DNA of 6,189 bases, from positions 1 to 6,189 of the forward strand of contig DNFZ01000089.1 in NCBI GenBank assembly GCA_003486785.1, given 5' to 3'. Origin of the DNA: Clostridiales bacterium (GTDB lineage: Bacteria; Bacillota; Clostridia; Christensenellales; CAG-138). Shown here piece by piece: positions 1 to 5,857 of this stretch (position 1 is its first letter; each line of letters starts with the position of its first letter). The notes beneath the pieces are model-generated. The model had not been told where the DNA came from and did no database searches. It was given only the letters and a program-made list of their open reading frames with translations. The position numbers were made by a program, and so were the translations under genes.

Positions 1-2325
1 CTCATGTCCGCCGGGCGTGGTAAGCAAGAGCGTTCCGTCGTTGTTGATGTTGCCAAACACGCTGTAGGCGGATACGCGCTCTTGCGCGTCAAACCGCACT
101 GTCATGCTCTCGCCCGCACGGTCGGAATACCAATAGGTCTGCGGCGCGCTCGTTGAACCAAGGTTGGTCAGAGAAACCACGCCATAGATTAGCACGATGC
201 CAAGCACAGAGAGCACATCCCGCTTGGTGAAATGCAGCCTGTTGTCCGTCTGAAGCTTCGGGAGAATGGACACGCGGCGCGAAGCGCGCTTTTGAGGCGG
301 ATCTTCGGCACGCAGCGGCTGCGGCATTCTGTTCAACGCAAGAATCTGTACGCTGACAAACGCGAGATACACCGCCAGCACAACCGTCGCAAGAGAGCCG
401 ACAAACGTTATCGCGTCATACACTTCTCCGCGCGCTGCCTGGTGGTCGACCACGTAATAGGCACATGTCGCGTTGAGCAAAGAGGTAGCGGAGAGCCCGC
501 CGAACACAGCCAGCAACCGCCTGTCTCCATAATAGAGATAAGCGAGCAGTATCATCAGCAGGGCGGGCAGCATGTAACGCTCGTGCATATAGTGACCAAA
601 GGTAAAGATCAGCAGCACGGCAAGCCCCGATGCAAGAAACAGCGCGCCGCGGCTTCGCTTCCTGCCGAAGAAATACAGTACGGATGAAAATAATACGGAC
701 AGTATGATCATGCCCATTCCAAAGGTATGGTACGGAATCCCCGCAATCAGCTTGTCCGCCGTCTTCCAGTTCCAGCCAAGCAGCGAACCGAAGTTAAACG
801 CCTCGATGGAAACATAGTGATAAGACCCCGCGGTGTCGGCATACTTATGAATCAGCCAATCCCAGCCCTGCGCGCCCTTGAAGGGCAGCGAGAGCACAAA
901 CAGCACAGCGAGCGCGGCGGCGACAGCAAGCGTCGTCTCCAACAGCTTCCTCTTCCATTGTTCCCTGCCATCGATGATGTCCAGCACGAACGCCACCGCA
1001 AGAATCGGCCCAAACATCAGCGCCTGCGGCTTCATGAGAATCGCAAGGCCGTAGATTGCGCCGGCCAAGATTCGCTTGTCTTTTTGCAGCAGCAGGATGG
1101 TCAGCGCGATGAGCAGCGCCAGCACGGAGTCGATCTGCCCCCAGCCGCCGGAGACGAACATCAGCGTTGGCGTAAACGCATAGATGCCCGCCAGCAGCAG
1201 CGCGCCTCTTTCGCCGAGGTTTTGCCGCTTTGCAAGGTGATAGAGCAGATAAGCCGTTGCAAGATCGGCAAATGTGGACGGCATTTTAAATAGCAGCGCC
1301 ATCGCGTCCGAGCCGTAAGGAATGCCAAGGAATTTGCATAGCGCGGAGATCGCACCGCAGATATACATATAGCCCGGCGGATAGTCCGTAAAAACGCCGG
1401 CGGTATAGAAGCTATCCGCGCCGCGTTCCACCAGCATGTCGCCCCAGGCCATGAAGCAACTGATGTCGGTCGGGTGTCCGTAGAAGAGAACCGAAAGTAC
1501 GGCGCGCGCAACAAACGCGCCTAGCAGAATGATCATCAGCGCGAGCTGTGGCTTGCCGACCGTTTCTTCAAAATACGAAGAGAACCGAAACGCATTGTGG
1601 TAAACCCAAGCGAACGCCACACCAAGCAAAAGCGTGGCTGCGACCGCCAGAATGAGTGGGTCGCTCGCCGTTTTGTCCGCATTCTTAGTATCGACAGCGC
1701 GGGAAAGATTGGATACCGTGCCGTTTTCGGTCGCAAGATCTACGATGGCGGCATCGGTCGCAACGCACGCATAGAGCGACACATTTCGAAACTCGGCCGT
1801 GCCGATGGCCGTCGTGCCGTAGCCACCGAGCCGCAGCGCGACGACAACCCTCGTCTGCTCATCAGCAGTGCGGAAATAGAGCGATACTGAGCGCCATGCA
1901 TCCGAGCCAAACAGGTTCTCCGAATAACAGTAGGTTCCGTCGATGGGGTAGTTGTCGATGGAAAGCGTTGCGCCGGTGCCATGGTCCACGTCGCTGGTGC
2001 GAATCTCGGCAAAGAGACGGTAGACGGTGTTTGGCAGCAGCTCGACCTCCTGCACCACGCGCGCGTCGTTTGGAACCAGATTGGTCAGTACGATCGAGCG
2101 GGAGTCGTCCTCCAGGGTGTCCAAATAGGCATACACGCTTTCCGTATCGTTTTGATATGCGCGTAGTTCCCAGCCCGCAGGCAGGGATGCGCTTTCAGCA
2201 TATACCGAAAAATCTCCATTATACAGCAGCTCATCGCCCGTGAGACGATCCCCGTTTTCTGCAAGCGCCAGCGAGGAGATGCTCAGCAGGCATAAAAAAA
2301 GCAGGATTGCAAGCAGTCTTCGCAC
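1..2325 (-). CDS. GT-C membrane glycosyltransferase (Gpi18-like mannosyltransferase type) with extracellular accessory domains; C-terminus beyond window
   Basis: This frame is open for 775 codons with no stop and continues past the left edge. The GTG start has AAAGGA 7 bases upstream. Residues 1-22 form a signal peptide (RR, hydrophobic stretch, ALA before Glu23). Residues about 30-215 look like a beta-sandwich carbohydrate-binding-type domain (NGDF at 36-39, PAGWE at 49-53). A helix at about 224-242 and a short inside loop lead to the GT-C core. Its markers are PTD with Asp287 in the first outside loop, DYPPGY at 314-319, GGWGQID at 393-399, MKPQA at 431-435 and HERY at 581-584. This set resembles Gpi18-like (COG5542) transferases, which use polyprenyl-phosphate sugars, and Asp287 is the likely catalytic base. 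After a basic inside loop (about 666-703) and another helix, residues from 721 (NLGSTSAPQTYW) begin a second outside domain, perhaps galactose-binding/discoidin-like. The fold class is fairly sure. Donor, acceptor and the two accessory domains are inferred. Confidence 0.85.
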   Translation of the reverse strand, partial: MRRLLAILLFLCLLSISSLALAENGDRLTGDELLYNGDFSVYAESASLPAGWELRAYQNDTESVYAYLDTLEDDSRSIVLTNLVPNDARVVQEVELLPNTVYRLFAEIRTSDVDHGTGATLSIDNYPIDGTYCYSENLFGSDAWRSVSLYFRTADEQTRVVVALRLGGYGTTAIGTAEFRNVSLYACVATDAAIVDLATENGTVSNLSRAVDTKNADKTASDPLILAVAATLLLGVAFAWVYHNAFRFSSYFEETVGKPQLALMIILLGAFVARAVLSVLFYGHPTDISCFMAWGDMLVERGADSFYTAGVFTDYPPGYMYICGAISALCKFLGIPYGSDAMALLFKMPSTFADLATAYLLYHLAKRQNLGERGALLLAGIYAFTPTLMFVSGGWGQIDSVLALLIALTILLLQKDKRILAGAIYGLAILMKPQALMFGPILAVAFVLDIIDGREQWKRKLLETTLAVAAALAVLFVLSLPFKGAQGWDWLIHKYADTAGSYHYVSIEAFNFGSLLGWNWKTADKLIAGIPYHTFGMGMIILSVLFSSVLYFFGRKRSRGALFLASGLAVLLIFTFGHYMHERYMLPALLMILLAYLYYGDRRLLAVFGGLSATSLLNATCAYYVVDHQAARGEVYDAITFVGSLATVVLAVYLAFVSVQILALNRMPQPLRAEDPPQKRASRRVSILPKLQTDNRLHFTKRDVLSVLGIVLIYGVVSLTNLGSTSAPQTYWYSDRAGESMTVRFDAQERVSAYSVFGNINNDGTLLLTTPGGHE

Positions 2326-2332
2326 AAACAAG

Positions 2333-2338
2333 TCCTTT
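2333..2338 (-). promoter_or_regulatory. Shine-Dalgarno deciding the GTG start of the glycosyltransferase gene
   Basis: AAAGGA on the minus strand lies 7 bases before GTG at 2325-2323. An in-frame TTG two codons earlier (2331-2329) is only 1 base from it and is therefore unlikely to be used. The GTG start also gives a textbook signal peptide. Confidence 0.75.
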
Positions 2339-2371
2339 CCGCATCCTAGAAGGGTCGATGAATTCCAAAAC

Positions 2372-2399
2372 AGTATACCACAATCAAAAAAAAGCTCAA
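2372..2399 (-). promoter_or_regulatory. Sigma-A-type promoter for the glycosyltransferase gene
   Basis: The -10 box TATACT (2377-2372) is preceded by TGG, giving an extended -10. A -35-like TTGAGC (2399-2394) lies 16 bases upstream. The predicted start near 2365 gives a leader of about 40 bases. The -35 and spacer coincide with the last arm and T-run of the terminator behind yraN, so the glycosyltransferase gene is a separate transcription unit whose promoter shares bases with the preceding terminator. The call is from sequence match only. Confidence 0.6.
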
Positions 2400-2422
2400 C
2401 CGCGCAGGTGCGGCTTGAGCTT
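2386..2422 (-). terminator. Rho-independent terminator after yraN
   Basis: On the minus strand a stem of AAGCTCAA plus a GC-rich CCGC segment pairs with its complement (arms 2422-2410 and 2403-2392, one bulged base at 2414, loop 2409-2404). Eight T residues follow (2393-2386). It lies 65 bases after the yraN stop and ends the rbgA-rnhB-yraN unit. The 65 bases between stop and stem show no other feature I can support. A shorter T-run on the plus strand (2427-2431) could give weak activity in the other direction, but no plus-strand gene needs it. Confidence 0.85.
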
Positions 2423-2487
2423 GTCATTTTTGTGTCAGAAATCTATCGGGCTGCGCGCGTGTCGTGTGCATGCGGCGCAGGCAGCGG

Positions 2488-2841
2488 TTATGTCGCGTCG
2501 AATGCGTTTTCGATGTGCCGGATTTTATCCGTCCCGAGATAGACCTCCACTACATCAAATCTGGCTGGCACGTCCGGCAAGCCTTCTTCCATTAAGTATG
2601 CCTCTGCGGCAAGCGTCAAGAGCCTTCGCTTTGCGGGGGTAACGAATTCTCCGGGCATGCCATAGCGCGTTTTAGAGCGCGCCTTGACCTCCACAAACAC
2701 CAGCACTTCGCCATCCTGCATGATCAGGTCAATCTCCCTCGGCCCGCTGCGATAGTTGCGGCGCAGGAGCTGATAGCCCCGCTCGGTCAAATACGCCTCT
2801 GCGCGGGCTTCTCCGCCTCTTCCGACCGAAGTCGTGCTCAT
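2488..2841 (-). CDS. yraN: YraN / UPF0102 family nuclease-like protein
   Basis: This 117-residue protein has the normal family length. UPF0102 proteins have a restriction-endonuclease-like fold related to Holliday junction resolvases, and their cellular job is not settled. The conserved frame is present: GRGGEARAEAYL at 7-18 with Glu11, N-Y-R at 29-31, REIDLI at 35-40 with Asp38, and VFVEVKAR at 48-55 with Glu51 and Lys53. RFDVV at 94-98 and the closing HIENAF are also typical. Glu11, Asp38, Glu51 and Lys53 make up the expected E-D-ExK metal site, so nuclease chemistry is possible. The start is the ATG overlapping the rnhB stop as ATGA, with AGGAG 6 bases upstream. An in-frame GTG at 2880 would add 13 unconserved residues inside rnhB and is less likely. 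It is the last gene of the rbgA-rnhB-yraN unit. Confidence 0.93.
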   Translation of the reverse strand: MSTTSVGRGGEARAEAYLTERGYQLLRRNYRSGPREIDLIMQDGEVLVFVEVKARSKTRYGMPGEFVTPAKRRLLTLAAEAYLMEEGLPDVPARFDVVEVYLGTDKIRHIENAFDAT

Positions 2842-3464
2842 ACATAGCTCCTGATAAAACTTCTGCGGTGAATCGGGCACGGGCCATGCTTTCGAATCGC
2901 CGCGATGTGCTCCGCCGTGCCATAGCCTTTGTTTCTCGCAAAGCCGTACTCCGGATAAAGCGCGCCCTGCTCCTGCATATAACGATCCCGCTCCACTTTC
3001 GCGATGATGGAAGCACAGGCGATGCTGTAGCTCAGCGCGTCTCCGTGTATGATCGGGTGCTGCCGCGCCGGGATATTCAGGCCGGTCAGCGCATCGATGA
3101 GCACATCCGTCACCGCGATCGGCATCCGCGCAAACGCTTCCGCAAACGCGCGTTTGGTCGCCTCAAGAATGTTGATCTCGTCGATCACCTCCGGAAACAC
3201 CCACGCGGTCGCAAAGCCCAGTGCAATTTGGGTCAGGATCGGATATAGCTTTTCTCTGCGTGCCCGGCTGACTTTTTTGCTGTCGTTTACATAGGAAATC
3301 AGCGGCTCAGGCGGCATGGCCGCGCAGCAGACAACCACCGGCCCTGCCAACGGGCCTCTGCCCACCTCATCCATGCCCGCAAGCACAACGCTGTCCTGCG
3401 CCCAGAGCACGCGGTCGGGCGCGCAAAGAAGCGACAACCGTTCGGCTTCTGACAGACGCGTCAT
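2838..3464 (-). CDS. rnhB: Ribonuclease HII
   Basis: RNase HII is a cytoplasmic enzyme that cuts RNA in RNA-DNA hybrids and starts removal of single ribonucleotides from DNA. The 208-residue protein is complete. The four acidic metal ligands are visible: Asp32 and Glu33 in MDEVGRGPLAGP (31-42), Asp124 in LIDALTG, and Asp142 in HGDALSYSIACASIIAKVERD (140-160). NDSKK at 60-64, the G-R-G loop at 35-37, NKGYGT at 178-183 with the conserved Tyr181, and HRRSF at 199-203 complete the family pattern. The ATG overlaps the rbgA stop by 4 bases (ATGA), and GGAGG at 3476-3472 lies 7 bases upstream inside rbgA. The gene is probably translated by coupling to rbgA. I see no truncation or missing catalytic residue. 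Confidence 0.97.
   Translation of the reverse strand: MTRLSEAERLSLLCAPDRVLWAQDSVVLAGMDEVGRGPLAGPVVVCCAAMPPEPLISYVNDSKKVSRARREKLYPILTQIALGFATAWVFPEVIDEINILEATKRAFAEAFARMPIAVTDVLIDALTGLNIPARQHPIIHGDALSYSIACASIIAKVERDRYMQEQGALYPEYGFARNKGYGTAEHIAAIRKHGPCPIHRRSFIRSYV
2848..2852 (-). promoter_or_regulatory. Shine-Dalgarno of yraN inside the rnhB 3' end
   Basis: AGGAG lies 6 bases before the ATG at 2841 and within the last codons of rnhB. It supports the ATG start that overlaps the rnhB stop (2840-2838) by 4 bases, and so supports translational coupling of the two genes. Confidence 0.8.
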
Positions 3465-4315
3465 TCCGCCGCCTCCGGCAGCTCAAGCGTAACGCGCGCG
3501 ATCTTGCCCGCGCGAAACTCGTCGAGTGAAACATGCGCGGCGCGCTCGGTGTCCAGCGCTCCGCCCCTTAATAGAAACCCACGGCTGAGGCAGACCGCCT
3601 TGAGGAGATCCTCCTTCGGAGTCTCCGGTGTGAGCTTGCTATAGCGCTCCGTCACCTGCGCGGGAGAAGCCGCCTGCAGCAGCGCAAGCATGTCCAGCGC
3701 GAGCTCCTCGCTGTCCATCACCTCGTCCTTAATCGAGCCAAGAAAAGCCAAATGCTTCGCCAGCTCCTGATCCTCCAGCTTTGGCCAGAGCATACCAGGG
3801 GTGTCCATCAGCTCTAGGTACGGCGTAATCTTCACCCATTGTTTCCCGCGTGTCACGCCGGGCCTGTCGCCTACCTCTGCGCGGCTTTGCCCCGCGATTC
3901 GGTTGATCAGCGTGCTTTTGCCGACGTTGGGAATGCCGACGATCATACAGCGCACGACCTTATTCACGCCCTTTTGCTTCATCGCCTGCACGCGGGGTTT
4001 TGCCGCCTTTTCAATCAATGCCACGGCAATCTTCTTTGCCGAGCCGCCTGTGGCAGAGATGCCTGCCGCCTCAATACCGCGGCGGGCAAAATGCGCAATC
4101 CAGCGCTTGGTTGCGTTCCCGTCCGCAAGGTCGCTTTTGTTGAGCAGCACCACGCGTGATTTTCCGGCAAAGAGGTCGTCAAAGTCAGGGTTGCGGGAGG
4201 CAAGCGGCGCGCGCGCATCCAAAATCTCGACCACCACGTCGATCATCTTTAGGTTTTCCTGCAGCATGCGGCGCGTTTTCGTCATATGCCCCGGATACCA
4301 GTTGATAGCAGGCAT
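3461..4315 (-). CDS. rbgA: Ribosome biogenesis GTPase RbgA (YlqF), circularly permuted
   Basis: RbgA drives late maturation of the 50S ribosomal subunit, converting a 45S-like intermediate in Bacillus subtilis. The 284-residue protein shows the permuted order of GTPase motifs: G4 NKSD at 59-62, G5 ISA at 86-88, G1 GIPNVGKST at 127-135, G2-region PGVTRG at 152-157, and G3 DTPG at 171-174. The N-terminal WYPGHM at 6-11 carries His10, matching the catalytic histidine of the family. The C-terminal part (about 190-284) corresponds to the RNA-binding region. The start is the ATG with GGAGGG 8 bases upstream. That ribosome binding site lies directly behind the rplS terminator, with no room for a promoter between them. 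In many Clostridia lepB sits between rplS and this gene, but here it is absent. rnhB and yraN follow by 4-base overlaps. Confidence 0.96.
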   Translation of the reverse strand: MPAINWYPGHMTKTRRMLQENLKMIDVVVEILDARAPLASRNPDFDDLFAGKSRVVLLNKSDLADGNATKRWIAHFARRGIEAAGISATGGSAKKIAVALIEKAAKPRVQAMKQKGVNKVVRCMIVGIPNVGKSTLINRIAGQSRAEVGDRPGVTRGKQWVKITPYLELMDTPGMLWPKLEDQELAKHLAFLGSIKDEVMDSEELALDMLALLQAASPAQVTERYSKLTPETPKEDLLKAVCLSRGFLLRGGALDTERAAHVSLDEFRAGKIARVTLELPEAAE

Positions 4316-4323
4316 GATTCATT

Positions 4324-4329
4324 CCCTCC
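4324..4329 (-). promoter_or_regulatory. Strong Shine-Dalgarno of rbgA directly behind a terminator
   Basis: GGAGGG lies 8 bases before the rbgA ATG and only 8 bases after the last T of the rplS terminator. Translation of rbgA therefore depends on transcripts that read through the terminator, or on a promoter I could not find further upstream. Confidence 0.8.
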
Positions 4330-4337
4330 AAATATGG

Positions 4338-4371
4338 AAAAACCCCGGTGCCTGTTTCGGCAGAGGGGTTT
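4338..4371 (-). terminator. Rho-independent terminator or attenuator between rplS and rbgA
   Basis: On the minus strand AAACCCC (4371-4365) pairs with GGGGTTT (4346-4340). Inside it, after a 2x2 mismatch, TGCC (4362-4359) pairs with GGCA (4352-4349) around a 6-base loop. Five T residues (4342-4338) finish the signal. It starts 18 bases after the rplS stop. Because rbgA begins 22 bases beyond it without a visible promoter, it more likely acts as a partial terminator lowering rbgA-rnhB-yraN output relative to rplS. Confidence 0.8.
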
Positions 4372-4389
4372 GATCCCGTTTTGTCTAAA

Positions 4390-4752
4390 TTAGCTGTTCT
4401 TCTTCTCTTCGATACGCTCGCGAATCTTCGCGGATTTGCCGGAGCGCTCGCGCAGGTAGAAGAGCTTGGCGCGGCGCACAACGCCGTGACGGACGAGCTC
4501 GATGCGGCCGATGCGTGGGCTGTTGTACGGGAAGGTTCTTTCCACGCCGACGCCGTAAGAGATGCGGCGAACGGTAAAACTCTTGCGCACGCCGCCGCCC
4601 TGAATCTTGATGACGACGCCTTCAAAGTTCTGCAGGCGCTCACGGTTGCCTTCAATAACCTTCACGAATACGCGAACGGTATCGCCAACCTCAAGCACCG
4701 GCAGGTCGGTGCGTAGTTGTTCTTTTTCAAGTTCGGAAATGATGTTCGACAT
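4390..4752 (-). CDS. rplS: 50S ribosomal protein L19
   Basis: L19 is a structural protein of the large ribosomal subunit at the 30S interface. The 120-residue product is at the usual length and matches the family throughout: GDTVRVFVKVIEGNRERLQNF (23-43), EGVVI at 44-48, SFTVRRISYGVGVERTFP at 58-75, NSP at 77-79, and VRRAKLFYLRERSGKSAKI at 92-110. The tail is rich in Lys and Glu. The ATG at 4752 has AAAGGAG upstream with an 11-base gap, slightly long but common for ribosomal genes. The gene has its own extended -10 promoter and is followed by a terminator, so it can be made as a single-gene transcript, as expected for a product needed in large amounts. It normally directly follows trmD, but here an EamA transporter gene lies between them. 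Confidence 0.98.
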   Translation of the reverse strand: MSNIISELEKEQLRTDLPVLEVGDTVRVFVKVIEGNRERLQNFEGVVIKIQGGGVRKSFTVRRISYGVGVERTFPYNSPRIGRIELVRHGVVRRAKLFYLRERSGKSAKIRERIEEKKNS

Positions 4753-4780
4753 TTTGAAATATTCTCCTTTCAGTTTGCCA

Positions 4781-4816
4781 GGCGTTCATACTTCAAAAGC
4801 AGAACAGAGGACCGCC
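4781..4816 (-). promoter_or_regulatory. Possible structured leader of the rplS mRNA
   Basis: Between the predicted rplS start site (about 4826) and its Shine-Dalgarno, the minus strand can fold as nested helices: GGC (4816-4814) with GCC (4783-4781), GTTC (4805-4802) with GAAC (4787-4784), and CTT (4799-4797) with AAG (4793-4791), with an asymmetric bulge. A Firmicutes L19 leader RNA that is thought to bind L19 is known (Rfam L19_leader). I infer a possible match from position and fold only. The helices are short. Confidence 0.3.
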
Positions 4817-4832
4817 CGATGTCACGAGGGCG

Positions 4833-4862
4833 ATTATACCACATTCGACATTGCTTTTGCAA
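4833..4862 (-). promoter_or_regulatory. Strong sigma-A promoter for rplS
   Basis: A perfect -10 TATAAT (4838-4833) is preceded by TGG, forming an extended -10. TTGCAA (4862-4857), matching the -35 consensus at four of six bases, lies 18 bases upstream. The start is predicted near 4826, leaving a leader of about 70 bases. It lies in the 126-base gap between the EamA gene and rplS and makes rplS independent of trmD and EamA transcription. Confidence 0.85.
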
Positions 4863-4878
4863 GCCGTTTTTCCAGATA

Positions 4879-5757
4879 TTATGCGGGTTCCGGCTCAGTC
4901 TGCGCCGTGGTTTGCATGGCAGGGTGCCTTGCGTCATACGCATACCAGAGCGTGATGGCCGCAATGACGATCACCCCGCCGACGATCGACCAAAGCCCGG
5001 GGTTTTCGCCCGCAAAGAGAAACACCCAAACGGGGTTGAGCAGCGGCTCGAGCACCGCAAGCAACGAGCAGGTCAAAAGCGGCGCGCGCTTGATGGCGAT
5101 GCTGTAGAGCACATACGCAAGGCCGATCTGGAAAACGCCGAGGATTAAAATGCCGCCGATGGCCTGCGCGGTAAATGCGGGGCGCGTGGCAAAGAGCACC
5201 GGAAGGCCGATAAGCGCGGTGAGAAACTGCCCCTGCATGATGCCGCTGGCGCGCGTCTGATCGGAAACGCCCTCGCTCGTGATGAACATGGCAGCAAAAA
5301 ATAAGCCGGATATGATCGCCACGACATCGCCTGCGAGATGCCCTTTGCCCATCTGGCCGATGAAGCAGAGCGATACGCCGAAGATCGTGATCGGCACGAC
5401 TGCGATATCGAGCGGGCGCAGCTTTTTCTTTTGCACAAACGCGATATAGAGCAGCACATAGACCGGCGCGCAATATTGAATCGCGATGGCGTTGGCGGCG
5501 GTGGTGAGCTTATTTGCTGCGACAAACGTGCTGCAAACACCGGCAAGCGCAATCGCGATTTTTACGGTGTCCTTGTTGAAAACGGGTTTTATACCGCGCA
5601 GGCGCAAGTAGGCAAACATCACCAGCCCGCCAATCAGGCCGCGCAGGCCGGCAATCGCGAGCGGGTTCCACGGAACGAGCTTGATAAAGATACCGCCGAT
5701 GCTCCAGAGCAAACCGGTCGCGATCATGGCAAGGGTGCCTTTTGTGGTCTCTTTCAT
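4879..5757 (-). CDS. EamA/DMT-superfamily ten-helix transporter
   Basis: This is a 292-residue inner-membrane protein with two EamA repeats and ten predicted helices, at about 8-27, 33-52, 65-85, 91-112, 119-136, 143-162, 174-192, 199-222, 227-247 and 257-274. The signature LEPLLNP at 236-242, the Ala/Gly-rich ninth and tenth helices, the pair K26 and R42, and a short acidic tail fit the drug/metabolite transporter superfamily. The substrate cannot be told from sequence; known relatives export amino acids, purines or other metabolites. The ATG at 5757 begins five residues before helix 1, as usual, but has no adjacent Shine-Dalgarno. GAAGGAG at 5790-5784 is 26 bases away, with a perfect hairpin between. 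TTG at 5775 (8-base spacing, 298 residues) is the main alternative start. A TTG at 5808 lies inside the terminator and is unlikely. The gene interrupts the usual trmD-rplS order and has no visible terminator of its own. Confidence 0.92.
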   Translation of the reverse strand: MKETTKGTLAMIATGLLWSIGGIFIKLVPWNPLAIAGLRGLIGGLVMFAYLRLRGIKPVFNKDTVKIAIALAGVCSTFVAANKLTTAANAIAIQYCAPVYVLLYIAFVQKKKLRPLDIAVVPITIFGVSLCFIGQMGKGHLAGDVVAIISGLFFAAMFITSEGVSDQTRASGIMQGQFLTALIGLPVLFATRPAFTAQAIGGILILGVFQIGLAYVLYSIAIKRAPLLTCSLLAVLEPLLNPVWVFLFAGENPGLWSIVGGVIVIAAITLWYAYDARHPAMQTTAQTEPEPA

Positions 5758-5764
5758 ATGCGTT

Positions 5765-5790
5765 ATCGCCAACAACGGCGATTCTCCTTC
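5765..5790 (-). promoter_or_regulatory. Shine-Dalgarno plus perfect hairpin in the EamA translation-start region
   Basis: On the minus strand GAAGGAG (5790-5784) is followed after one base by ATCGCC (5782-5777), loop GTTGTT, and GGCGAT (5770-5765), a perfect 6-bp stem. The ATG at 5757 lies 7 bases past the stem. If the hairpin forms, the effective distance from Shine-Dalgarno to ATG is 8 bases. If it does not form, two in-frame TTG codons at 5775 and 5772, starting inside the loop, lie 8 and 11 bases from the Shine-Dalgarno. The structure therefore may choose between starts. Confidence 0.55.
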
Positions 5791-5794
5791 TCCT

Positions 5795-5826
5795 AAAAAA
5801 CAAGGCAATCCGCCTGCGGGACTGCC
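5795..5826 (-). terminator. Rho-independent terminator after trmD
   Basis: On the minus strand GGCAGTCC (5826-5819) pairs with GGATTGCC (5811-5804), an 8-bp stem with one G-U pair and a 7-base loop. TTG and six T residues (5803-5795) follow. It starts 31 bases after the trmD stop. The EamA Shine-Dalgarno begins only 4 bases after the last T, leaving no space for a promoter, so the EamA gene seems to rely on read-through. Confidence 0.85.
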
Positions 5827-5857
5827 GATCCTTTCGCTTCACACACGCGCTCCGGCG

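Noticed and set aside
727..1293. Long plus-strand open frame opposite the glycosyltransferase gene
   Set aside because: It is antisense to a continuous 775-codon frame with clear domains. Its product is rich in Arg, Gln and His without a recognisable fold, as expected for the shadow of a GC-rich gene.
1161..2012. Three consecutive short minus-strand frames that could suggest a broken gene
   Set aside because: All three lie in a different frame from the intact glycosyltransferase reading frame, which I followed codon by codon from 2325 to 1 without a stop.
2842..2880. Earlier in-frame GTG start for yraN
   Set aside because: It adds 13 residues not seen in the family and lacks the AGGAG spacing that the ATG at 2841 has.
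3801..4373. Plus-strand open frame of 190 codons opposite rbgA
   Set aside because: rbgA on the minus strand has all GTPase motifs in order. The opposite frame has no family features and no ribosome binding site of note.
4849..4862. Small hairpin GCTT-GCAA-AAGC between the EamA gene and rplS as a terminator
   Set aside because: The stem is only 4 bp, no T-run follows, and the bases are better explained as the -35 region of the rplS promoter.
5338..5796. Plus-strand open frame opposite the EamA gene
   Set aside because: The minus-strand frame encodes ten regular helices and an EamA signature. The opposite product is highly charged and low in recognisable structure.
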